Shown: in pieces, positions 55,073 through 64,000 of the stretch | Layout: each line of letters starts with the position of its first letter | How positions within the stretch are numbered: the stretch's first letter is position 1 | DNA from: Epithemia pelagica | Taxonomy: Eukaryota; Bacillariophyta; Bacillariophyceae; Surirellales; Surirellaceae | DNA: 64,000 nt | Assembly: GCA_946965045.2 (NCBI GenBank) | Contig: OX337228.1 | Coordinates: forward strand, 6,634,001 to 6,698,000 | Direction: 5' to 3' | The notes under the pieces: generated by a model | The model's input: only the letters and a program-made list of their open reading frames with translations | Databases searched by the model: none | What the model was told of the DNA's origin: nothing | Translations under genes and position numbers: made by a program

Positions 55073-56068
55073 ATGGCGGAGATATTCTCAACCGTTGCTC
55101 AGGGGTTTGAGGCCGTGGCCGGTCTCACGGGGATTGATCTGGCCACGAGGGAAGCTCTCAATAATGCAAGTCCGGGCCTGGGAGATGTTTACGACAATGT
55201 TCGAGATTTGATGCAAAAGCGAACAGTCATCTCGCAAACCACTCGGGGGGTGGTACAGAACGACCGGTCTGACGACCGTGAGCCCGTTGTATCTCCCATT
55301 GTTGCTGCGATAATCGATCTGTACGCTCATGAGCCACCCGCTGCCGGGGGTGTTGTTTATGTATTGTACGCTCCACCTGGACAGGGAAAGACATGCGGGG
55401 CGAGGGCTATTTTGGAGTTTTTCCACGGCTTTGAAAGCGCTGGGTGTAGCGACCAAGTAGCCGACGAAAGTGTTTCCGATGGGAAACACTTGAAGGGATT
55501 CATGTTGACGGGAAGTGATCTCGACGATGACTACATGGCCAGCTTGGCCCAGAATATAGGCTCGAGAAACGTTCCTGGTTGGGTGAATGCTCTTTTGCTC
55601 GCTCTTGATGAACCAGAAGGGGATCCGGCGTCTCTTTTAATCCTGGATGGCTTCAATTCGACTGGAAATGACGGAGTCAATCTCAAGTTCATCAAACGAC
55701 TCTACGGATTGATGGATGAGCGTAAGCAGACTGGTACGCAAAACACGGTAGTTCTGGTCACCACTCACAACAAAGACGTTGCCAACAAACTCTGTGAATT
55801 GAATTGCGGGCAAAGAGTTGCCCCGCTACAAAACTCCCACACAGGAGAAGCCGCCTCACCCGTTTGGAATGATATGAAATGGTCTCGGGACAAGCTCATC
55901 GAAGCAATTCGATACAAGTATCCTGGAAAATTTGAAGCGGACGAAAAATTCGACAATATTCTGCAAGGCATGACGCCTCTTCATGCCGTCAAGATTGCGG
56001 ATCAAATGCTTCGTCCCGCTATGAAACTATCGAGTCCAAAACGCAAAGCCAGAAAGCAGGAGGGGTAG
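55073..56068 (+). CDS. P-loop ATPase of unknown function, intronless accessory gene
   Basis: Single exon of 331 residues; ATG at 55073 in GACCATGG context (upstream TTG ignored). An N-terminal helical region (about 1-70) precedes Walker A (YAPPGQGKT, 99-107). Walker B is LLILDG (188-193) and a sensor-1-like strand follows (NTVVLVTTHN). The region between has a LTGSDLDDDYMASLAQNIG segment. The C-terminal part after WNDMKWSRDKLIEAIRYKYPG is probably helical, and the protein ends in a basic KRKARK tail that could be a nuclear signal. It is free of the poly-Ser/Thr/Gln runs common in neighbouring genes and has no intron. It could be an AAA/STAND-type or viral-like ATPase; no exact family is claimed. 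It lies just inside the right arm of the inverted-repeat element and is bracketed by the direct repeat. Confidence 0.7.
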   Translation: MAEIFSTVAQGFEAVAGLTGIDLATREALNNASPGLGDVYDNVRDLMQKRTVISQTTRGVVQNDRSDDREPVVSPIVAAIIDLYAHEPPAAGGVVYVLYAPPGQGKTCGARAILEFFHGFESAGCSDQVADESVSDGKHLKGFMLTGSDLDDDYMASLAQNIGSRNVPGWVNALLLALDEPEGDPASLLILDGFNSTGNDGVNLKFIKRLYGLMDERKQTGTQNTVVLVTTHNKDVANKLCELNCGQRVAPLQNSHTGEAASPVWNDMKWSRDKLIEAIRYKYPGKFEADEKFDNILQGMTPLHAVKIADQMLRPAMKLSSPKRKARKQEG

Positions 56069-56280
56069 ACAGATGGAGAGTGACGGTTGCTCGGTTACAA
56101 AGGAAATTGAATCAAGAGGAAAAAGTGGCGACATAGAATCCCGACGATGAGTTTATTGAAGAGCTGCAACTTATATGTGCTAGCAATCAGAAAGACATGG
56201 CCAGTATGTACAATGCGCGGCCATGGTTTGTCGAATATCTCGGGCAGCTTGCGGGTCAATCTCGTCCATTCGAATGCTGA

Positions 56281-56300
56281 CTGTGGGAGCCGATCGGAGT
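56281..56300 (+). repeat. Right copy of the 20-bp exact direct repeat
   Basis: Identical to 54297-54316. Followed by CTCGTATCCTCAATCTCCATCC, of which TATCCT and CAATCTCCATCC recur to the right of the inverted-repeat element. Confidence 0.9.
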
Positions 56301-56728
56301 CTCGTATCCTCAATCTCCATCCACCTCGCTACCTACCTTACCAACTACATGTACAACTACATGTACCAACATTTGGATTTAGTCTATCTCTGGATCAACT
56401 TCTTCACCACAGAGGGACTCGAAGTGCTCTGAATGTATTTAGGTTTCGCACAGGTTCAAACATTCAGATTGTTTTCTTTCTTCTAGGTTCTGTTTCTTTA
56501 TAGTGCCGCAACCGCAATCGGTCGTCTTGGATCGTCATCCAAGAAATGGACACTTTCTGTTGTATACAATAGGGTCATCACTCGAGAGTAGGTAGTGGGA
56601 CGCCTTCGATCCGATCGTCATGCTAACTGGACCAAGTCTCTCCTCCGCCATGCGAGGCATGAACACATAATCCATCTCAGCTCATTCCTCTCCTGGCGTT
56701 GAACTAAAGAAGAAATCTAAGTACTACC

Positions 56729-56766
56729 TAGGAGTAATACCTCTAGCTAGAGGAGAAATACTCCTA
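56729..56766. repeat. Nested palindromes
   Basis: An outer pair TAGGAGTA (56729-56736) / TACTCCTA (56759-56766) encloses a perfect 14-bp palindrome CCTCTAGCTAGAGG (56740-56753). Could form a cruciform; no function known. Confidence 0.85.
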
Positions 56767-57470
56767 CCTACCTTCCGCGTCAATAGTCAAATGCCAAACG
56801 CGAAACTTTCGCGCGCATGGTCATTGTCGTTGGTCTTGGTCCTGATCTTGGGGGAGGTTGGGGGTTTGGGTGTCGATCGACTTGTACGTAGCAGATCTCA
56901 CAGCTCACAGCATCCATACAAGTCGATTTTCTCGGTGCATACTTTCAATGGATTACGGACACAACTTTTGATAAGAGACGTTTCCCATTGCCTTCGTCAT
57001 GTAATGCGATCACCGAGATGTTGGTACAAGTGTGGCACTTCGTTGGACGCGCGTGTCTCGTTTGTCGGGTGTACGCTAGCTAAAGCTATGTGGTAAAAAA
57101 CAATAAGCAAGATCTGGCAATGGCCTAGCTTCTAATCGTACACTCTCGGGCGTGCGTATGATAAATCTGATGCCCTTTTCCAGTGTACGTTCGTACATTT
57201 CTATGGGAGGTGGGAGTACGTGCTCCCTCCGGACGAAACACACACATACAAAAAAACGGGGACCGCAGGACACACAATTAACCACAACGCGCCAAGCAGT
57301 GAAGAAAAAAGACAAGGGAAAGAGAAAGACTATCCTTGCGTACTCCTACTTTTGACGAACCCTCATCTTGTCTTGATCTCCCAATACAGTGTACGACTGT
57401 AGAGTCTCTGCTCTCACAAAATACAAAACCGAGAAGAAACGAAAAACAACTACCGGAGTACATTCTTGAA

Positions 57471-59746
57471 ATGAACGGGTACCCTTCGAATGCACCCGGT
57501 CCGGGAGGAGGCATGGGTGATGCGGCTGCAGCCGCTGCCATGGGAGGAACACGAGCCTCTTATGGAATGGAAGATTTGCCACCACCACCGCCCCCTGGTG
57601 GTATGCCTGGAATGAGTGGATATCCGTCTCATGCTCATCATCCTCATCATCATGCTCATGGTGCCGGAGGATACCATCCCAATGCCATGGCCATGGGCAA
57701 TCCTCCTCCTCCTCCGTCTGCCAATCCAATGCTGGGAGGACGTCCAGCCGACGATGATTTGCTTTTGAGTTTGCTGCGAGAACGACAATTGCATCAGCAC
57801 CAGCAGCATCAACAACACCAACAACAGGGTATGGCTCCTCCTCATTCGCATGCGGCTCACGGAGGAGGAGGCATGATGCCCAATCTCTATGGTGCGGGCG
57901 GCGGCGGTGGTGGTGGAAATGGCATGTACAATTTGGGCGGACAGTTTGATTTGCCACCGTTCCATCGAGTAAGTACAAGAAACCACAAACCGACACGAAA
58001 GCAACACGCAATTCTAACCATGAAAACCTTACGTGCTCACGTACACAGGATGTACCAGGACCTGGCAGTCTCATGGGAGGTAGTGGTGGCCATGGCGGCG
58101 GTGGTGGAGGAGGAGGAGGAGGATATCCTCCCCACTATTTCATGGATCGGAACGATGCGGCCATGATGCGAGAATTGCAGCACCAACAACAACAACACCC
58201 CAACTTTTTTCAAGATCCCCTTCCCCACGTACCGCAACGACCGGGTGGTGGTGGAGGATATCCATCCTCCTCCTCGTCGTATGGTGTTGGAATGGATGCC
58301 ACAACGGCAGCCGCCGCCGCCATGTCGGCGTCCTCTCAATCACGCGAACTTGGCTTTGCGGCACCACAACATAGCATGCCACCGCAATCCTCCAAGCCCA
58401 CCAGTGACAACCACAACCACCACCAGGAGGATGCCGACGAGCTGTTTCGTCGGCCATCGGGCGAGCCACCTCAGCAGTCCACAACCGGTGGAATGATGGA
58501 TGCCCATCCTGCATCCACCAGCGAGACAAATACTACAACCACAGCAAGGACAAGCGCCATGGTACCCCCCGAACCACCGAGTCTGGCCCACAAACCTCCG
58601 CCGGTAACCAAAACGTCCTTGCCGCGGGCGGCGGCCAATAGCAATGCCAAGAATGCCAAGAGCACTATTCCTCGACGACCCTTGTCCTCCTACAATCTCT
58701 TTTTTTCGGACGAACGCGAACGGATTCTCAAGGAACGGGAAGCCGAACGCCAGGACCCCGAAGGCAAAAAGGCGGCCCGCAAGGTCCAAGTGCAAGAAAT
58801 GGCCAAGATTATTGGGGAACGATGGAGGACGCTCAGTCCGGAATGGAAAAATTACTACCAAGATTTGGCCGATGAAGATATGAAACGACACAAGGAAGAG
58901 AAGAAGCGCAACCCCAAAGATCCGGCCGTTCCCAAACGGCCACCGACCGCCTTTTTGTTATTTTCCAACAAACGACGCAAGGCCTTGAAACGACAATATC
59001 CCGATGCGAGCAATTCCGATTTGAGCAAAATGTTGAGTAAAACATGGCGGGAAGCGCCCAATTCGATTCGGCAAAAGTACATGGACGAAGCAACTGAATT
59101 GAGCAAGAGTTACAAGGCGGAAATGGCCTTGTGGAGAAAAAAGGCGGGAGAACGAAAACGACAGGAACAACAGCAACAGCAGGATGATGACGGCGATCGC
59201 GATCCGGACGACGATTCTCATGGTCCCAACGCCGCCAAGTCGTCTCATGAGTATTCCTCCCAAATGGGTGACGCTTCCATGCCCCTTGGGATCAACATGG
59301 GCGATTGGAATACTAGCAATAACGCTGGTCCTGGAATGGCTCCCGGAGAGGGCGGGATGGGACCCGGCATGGGGGGCCTCCTGGTCCGACCCGACAAGCC
59401 CAGTCTTCCCAGCAAACCTCCCGCTCCCATCGATCACTTGAATAATCCAAACAATAATAGCAGCAGCAGCAAGAAACGCAAAACCAAAGATCCCTCGGCT
59501 CCCAAACGACCGCTGAGTGCCTTTTTGGCCTTTAGCAACACCCGTCGCAAGGCCTTGAAACAACAATATCCCGATGCCACCAATGCCGACTTGTCCAAAA
59601 TGTTGAGCAAACTCTGGAAAGAATCCCCCAAGGAATTTCGCCAAGGCTTTATTGACCAAGCGGCGTCGTTGAGTGAAGCCTACAAGGCGGAAATGGCCGA
59701 ATGGCGTCTCAAAGCGGGAACAACGGCTGGGTCGTCCTCCTCATAA
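57471..59746 (+). CDS. Three-HMG-box nuclear protein
   Basis: Exons 57471-57968 and 58049-59746 (intron 80 bp, phase 0) give 731 residues. Three HMG boxes: about 374-452 (PRRPLSSYNLFFSDERERIL...ERWRTLSPEWKNYYQ), 459-540 (PKRPPTAFLLFSNKRRKAL...SKTWREAPNSIRQKYM) and 650-722 (PKRPLSAFLAFSNTRRKALK...SKLWKESPKEFRQ). The PKRP-x-x-A/S-F-L pattern and W-x-x-(S)P place them with non-sequence-specific HMGB or linker-type boxes, which bend DNA and bind chromatin. Boxes 2 and 3 are most similar to each other and probably come from duplication. The N-terminus is Gly/Pro/His/Met-rich with low complexity. The frame upstream is open to 57336; ATG 57471 is preferred. Nuclear localisation is inferred. Confidence 0.9.
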
Positions 59747-60921
59747 ACCGCTTTTTTTACTAGATCGAATATTGGTTTCGGCGGCGTGTTGGTCTTGTTC
59801 TTTTTCTTGCCTTGGTCTGGTGAATTGGACGAATCGCTCCTCTGGAAACTCTCGTTCCTCGCTATAGTATCATTACTCTAGCTAGCACTGCTGTTACGGG
59901 TCGACCTACCTACCGAGGTTTACGTCTCCATGGATTTTGGCAACACCACCTTCCAACCAAACAAAGGAACGAATTCGCAAATCCCTTGTGGCAGCCGCCA
60001 CAGGGGCAACCCTCTCTGTTTCATCCATACACAAGGTCTGGGGCCACAAAGAAGTGTGATTCGGAACTGGGGGAATCCATACTCAAGAATGTTGTTTTGT
60101 AGGCAAGCGAAGAGGGATATCCTGATGCGTGATTTCCTTGTCATTGAAATCTTTTTGCTGTGGTATATTGTTGTGAACCGCACGAAATGCCTGGAATCCT
60201 TGCGCTACTTGTAGAGAGAGAAGAAATTGCCGTGCGTATAGGAGCTTTGCGTTCGAGATTGCCCATCGATCCACAGAGTTGCTACCTTTATTCTATTAGT
60301 GTTGTTGCGATCGGTTGAGAGTCGAGATTGCCAATCGATCCACAGAGTTGCTACCTTTATTCTAGTAGTGTTGTTGCGATCGGTTGAGAGTCGAGATTGC
60401 CAATCGATCCACAGAGTTGCTACCTTTATTCTATTATAGTGTTGTTGCAATCGTTTGAGAGATGAGAGCCAGGTTATCCTTTTTGGTATGTCGTCCGGCG
60501 CGTTCCGGTTCCCCCCTTGCGCAGGCTCAACCATCGCTTTGGGCGCATTCGTTCGTTCCCCCTCTTTTTATTATTGTGTGTTTCAAACAGGTGTGTGTCG
60601 CGCCGGCATGAACTGCGCTCCCACATTTGGAGCGCGCGCCCGTACAGACGGTCTCGTGCTCGTTGTTGTTGGAGGGAGATTTTGATTATTTTGTTCGACC
60701 CTTTTCTCTCCATCATTGTCCCGAGACCTGGATTGAAAGACCTTATCTCCAAAGCCCAAGTCTTCTGTCGACTACCTAGAAAGAGTCAATTCGGACAAAA
60801 GAGAGAGAGAGAGAGAAAGAAACAAAAGTGCTACCAGTACCATCTATCATCTACAAGAGACAACACACCACATACTCGAGTCCTGTGGATCCACCACAAG
60901 CACAACAAGAACGAGAAGAGT
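59747..60921. other. Intergenic: HMG-box 3' to PDS5 5'
   Basis: About 1.2 kb with the triplicated repeat below. The plus-strand frame at 59930-60214 (94 codons) is unlike any family. CTACCTACC at about 59908 and ACTACCTAG at about 60771 are the recurring words. Confidence 0.5.
60254..60462. repeat. 69-bp tandem repeat, three copies
   Basis: Units start at 60254, 60323 and 60392 (69 bp each; the third has a 2-nt insertion and ends near 60462). Each reads GAGATTGCC(C/A)ATCGATCC, CAGAGTTGCTACCTTTATTC, then TGTTGTTGC(G/A)ATCG. On the minus strand 69 bp is 23 codons and the frame stays open across the array, but a protein is doubtful. Confidence 0.93.
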
Positions 60922-63900
60922 ATGGTTCGAACACGTTCCAAGCGTCGTTCGCCCACAACTGCGGCATCGGGAACGAACCACCACCATAGCCAAGCGAGTA
61001 GTAGCAGCACGAGTGCGTCGAATCTCACCGATCCCAATGGCAGCACACCATCAGTGGAATCCTCCTCCTCCTCCTCGTCATCTCTGGCCGATCGGGATCC
61101 GCATAGTCGAACCAATGCTCCTCCCCCCAAACGAAGGAAGGACAACGACAACAACGACAACCAGGAAGAAACGAATCGGACGGAATCACGTGCGTTGGTG
61201 GCCAGTCGTCGTCATTCCGAACCCGTACCACGCCCGAGCCATACGGATCCCCGCAGCCAAAAGAATCCATCCCCGCGACAACAGGACTGGTCCACCTGGC
61301 CGCTCCAACAGGTATTGGACGCTTCCTTTTTGCGCGACAGTGTCGGCAAGGTACGTAACGTGTCACACGATTGTGGAAAGACAAGGACGGAACCAGGACC
61401 CCATTGTGTGCTCACCATTCTTTTCTGTTGCTACCTTGTGTCATGCCTCCCCAATGATATGGATGATGCTTCGTGCTACACTATACTCTCTATTACTACT
61501 AGAAGGACTTGTTTCAACGCTTTCGCCATTTGCTGTGGAATTTGGAGACTCTGTCGACGCAAGACGCGGACCGGGACGACGACCCCGTCATCAATCCCTG
61601 TGAACAATGGCCTGGATTGGCCGGATTGGCGCAGTACTTGGTGGACCATTTGTTGCACGATTCGACCAATGCCACGGTGCGGCTGTGGGCGGCGGCGGCT
61701 GTGGTGGAACTCTTGGCCTGGACGGCGCCCGAAACGCCCTGGACGGCGGACCAATTGATTTCCTTGTGGACCGAAGTTGTCCGGCAATTGGCCACCCTCA
61801 CCAAGCCGTGGAACAACAACCACAACGAAAACGACGAAGAGGACACGGACCTGGACCCACAAGACGGCAGCCACAACAAGCACAACAACAAAAAGAAGCA
61901 GAAGCCACAGTCGGACAAGAGGTTTCTCCAGCGCATGCTGCAACTCATTGCCGACGTTCAAATGGGAGCCTTACTCAAGGAACTGGTCGACGAGCAAGTG
62001 GAACAACAGGAGCTCCTCTTGGAGGAGGATCATCAAAGTAATAGTTCTTCTTGTTCGTCGATTCGCAGTGCTGCTCACTCGCCGACGAGCTGTCCCATTG
62101 TCTCGGATTCGCCGCCGCCGTCCACGAGGCCTGCACATTCGTCTCATCAAGCCACTGTCACCGCCACTACTCCTACGACGACAGCCTTGGAATTGCTCTG
62201 CCAATTCGTGGCGACGCTCTTGCAATGCATTCGCGCCAGTCCCACCTTGCACGATGTCATTGTGCATGCCGTGTCGGGCGTCTTGCAAGAATACCAACCT
62301 CTGGCCGCCCCAGACGCCACGACGAAACCATCCAGCCATTCGACGACGACGACTCGGGATCCCTGGTCGTTGGACCCCCGCACCGTCATTCCCGTTCCCT
62401 TATTGGATGAACTCTTGCTTGCCCTGGTGCCGGGACCCACGCGAGTGGTCCCCCAGTATTCGTCGACGAAAGCATCACAACCACCCACGTGGCGGACCGT
62501 GGACAATCCCGTCTACCGCGTCACGGCCCATATTTGGCAGCACAATGCCACCGTCCTGCAACTGCCCCTCTCGCGACTCGTGCATCAACTCTTGGCCAAA
62601 TCCCAGCAGGGAACCGTGGTCGAATTGGAATCGGTCCTGGCCACGGAACCGCCCGCACCACGAACGGAAGCAGCACCCCAACCAGCAGCCGGAGACGACA
62701 ATGACACGTCCATTTATTCCATTCTCCCTTTGGTCCATCACATTAGTGCCTCCGCCTCGTCGTCCTCCGTGTCGTCCCTCTTGCCCGTCACCACGACGCA
62801 GCATCATGCCCTCCTCGAACCGCGCGTGTTTGGAATGTTGCAAGAAGGACTGTACGTACCCATGTTGTTTGTATGGAACGACCGGTCGACTGCCAGGGTC
62901 TCACGCCATTTTGTTTGTTTGTTTGCTTGTTTTTTTGTTTGCTTGCTTCCCCATACCAGGACGCATTTGCAATTTGAGACGCGATGGGCCACCTGTCGTA
63001 CCGTGGCGGCCTGTCTTACGGGATCAACCTCATCGTCTCCGCAGCACAGCGGTGGAGTGGATTCCCTCTTGCTCACGCCGTGGTTGGACCGATCGCGGGA
63101 TGCCAAGCCCGAAATCCGCACCGTCGTGGCGCAACACATTTTTCTCTTGCTGCGCCACCTTGCGGCACACTCTGTACCCGGAATCGCAGCGGCACATGCT
63201 GGTGAATCCTCCTCGTCGTCGTTGACTGCCAACAACACGTTGGAACTGGACAAGGTTGTTCGCCTGGCCGAACGTCTCTTGACCGATGGACATGCCATGG
63301 TACGCGTGGCCGCCGTGCAAGCCTTGTGCCACGATTATTTGCATCCCACCGTCACCACGGCAAGCCTGCAGCAAGATGCCAACCGGCGCCGGACGTGGAA
63401 CCGCATGGTGCGCCGTCTCGTGGCATTGAACACCGGAATACCTATCCAGGAACAGCAGTCGGTGTGGAAGGCCTTGATTCGCCTTTGGGTCCGAGCGGCG
63501 TGGGGACCACTCGCGTCTCTCGTCGTCATGGGGGGAGAGGACGACGACACCCACACCAAGGAGGAGCAGGAGGATGCCACCCTGTTTTGCTCCTTGTTGG
63601 TGCAACATTTGGATCCATCCTCGGTCCATGGCCCCCGACGAACCGAACCAACGGCCGCCGAGACGAATATCAAGACGACGGAACCGTTTTTTGTCGAGTG
63701 GCTGCCCCGACGCTTGTTTTCCATGGCCACCTCCAATCAACAGCCCCGTCACCACCAACCACAACATTCACAATCGCATCGGTCCAATTCTCGCACACAC
63801 CATCCTCCACAACCACAACCACATGGCGATTCGTGGATGTTTCCCCAGTTGGAAGCCGGATTGCATCACGGATGGTATCGATACGTGTCCCATCCGCACA

Positions 63901-64000
63901 ACAAGAAGAACAAGGGTGGCACCCACACCAACAGTACCACTACTACTACGACGACCATCCGGAAACAAGTGGCGGCGGCGCTGAGTTTGTGGCACCGAGT
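60922..64000 (+). CDS. PDS5: PDS5 cohesin-associated HEAT protein (3' end cut by window)
   Basis: Cohesin regulator that stabilises or releases cohesin and supports sister-chromatid cohesion. Exons 60922-61350, 61503-62851 and 62960-beyond 64000 (introns 152 and 108 bp); 940 residues are visible. After a Ser/Asn/Arg-rich start of about 125 residues come HEAT-like helices with the PDS5 pattern: KDLFQRFRHLLWNL, ATVRLWAAAAVVELLAWTAPETPW, RMLQLIADVQMGALLKELVD, NPVYRVTAHIWQ, and after intron 2 THLQFETRWATCRTVAA and VRVAAVQALCHDYL. Long Asn/His/Asp and Ser/Thr loops separate the helices. Each splice keeps frame (phase 0, then phase 2). Another HEAT protein cannot be wholly excluded, but VRLWAA with NPVYRV fits PDS5 best. 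The ATG at 60922 is the first in frame after the untranslated leader. Confidence 0.72.

Larger units (their letters stand above)
56069..57470. other. Intergenic: right direct repeat and nested palindromes
   Basis: About 1.4 kb. It holds the right copy of the 20-bp repeat (56281-56300), TACCTACC-type words (56331, 56587, 56722, 56764), the nested palindrome at 56729-56766, and the promoter of the HMG-box gene. An open frame at 56791-57096 (MPNAKLSRAWSLSLVLVLIL...) is signal-like at its start but I see no support for it. Confidence 0.5.

Noticed and set aside
54297-56300. LTR retrotransposon
   Set aside because: The direct repeats are short, lack TG...CA ends, and no gag, protease, reverse transcriptase or integrase is present.
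60205-60534. 109-codon minus-strand frame over the 69-bp repeats
   Set aside because: Kept only as a finding; composition and repeat origin give no evidence of a protein.
1-64000. tRNA or rRNA genes
   Set aside because: No T-loop plus acceptor-stem pattern stood out by eye; a covariance-model scan would be needed and could still find one.

Overview
The window is nuclear DNA of a photosynthetic stramenopile, almost certainly a diatom and probably a pennate one; I cannot name the species. The evidence is: short GT-AG introns (19 modelled, 73 to 311 bp); several enzymes whose N-terminus is a signal peptide followed by an ASAFAP-like F at the cleavage site, as in plastids bounded by four membranes (ArgD, tryptophan synthase, geranylgeranyl reductase, prolyl-tRNA synthetase, SirB, a CaMKII-AD protein); a fused TrpA-TrpB; a GT48 glucan synthase of the kind that makes chrysolaminarin; and a cyclin resembling the diatom-specific group. 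Exon joins below were worked out by hand from splice sites, reading phase and family alignment, and all keep frame.

Layout. 1-11.3 kb: acetylornithine aminotransferase (cut by the window start), a doubtful small coiled-coil gene, a PX-like protein, a CENP-X/MHF2 histone-fold protein, a five-exon patatin-type lipase, and the TrpA-TrpB fusion. 12-25 kb: a very long Trf4-like nucleotidyltransferase, the bifunctional PFK-2/FBPase-2, and geranylgeranyl reductase. 25.6-39.1 kb: a plastid-type prolyl-tRNA synthetase with a WHEP domain, a protein with two CaMKII-AD-like domains duplicated together with their intron, and the GT48 synthase. 40-49.3 kb: a cyclin and condensin-II CAP-D3 sharing a 2.5 kb divergent intergenic region; CAP-D3 is followed directly by a 65-bp minisatellite. 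49.9-54 kb: SirB, a Myb/SANT-like gene with a near-perfect hairpin upstream, and a four-helix membrane protein. 54.3-56.3 kb is the accessory part: a 610-bp element with 61-bp terminal inverted repeats, then an intronless P-loop ATPase gene, the pair bracketed by a 20-bp exact direct repeat. 57.5-64 kb: a three-HMG-box protein and PDS5 (cut by the window end).

The genes are unrelated metabolically, as usual in a nuclear genome, but three themes recur: plastid metabolism (Arg, Trp, phytyl chains, siroheme, plastid translation), control of carbon storage (F2,6BP, beta-1,3-glucan, acylglycerol lipolysis), and chromosome mechanics or cell cycle (CENP-X, cyclin, CAP-D3, HMG-box protein, PDS5). No tRNA, rRNA, CRISPR array or complete autonomous transposon was recognised.
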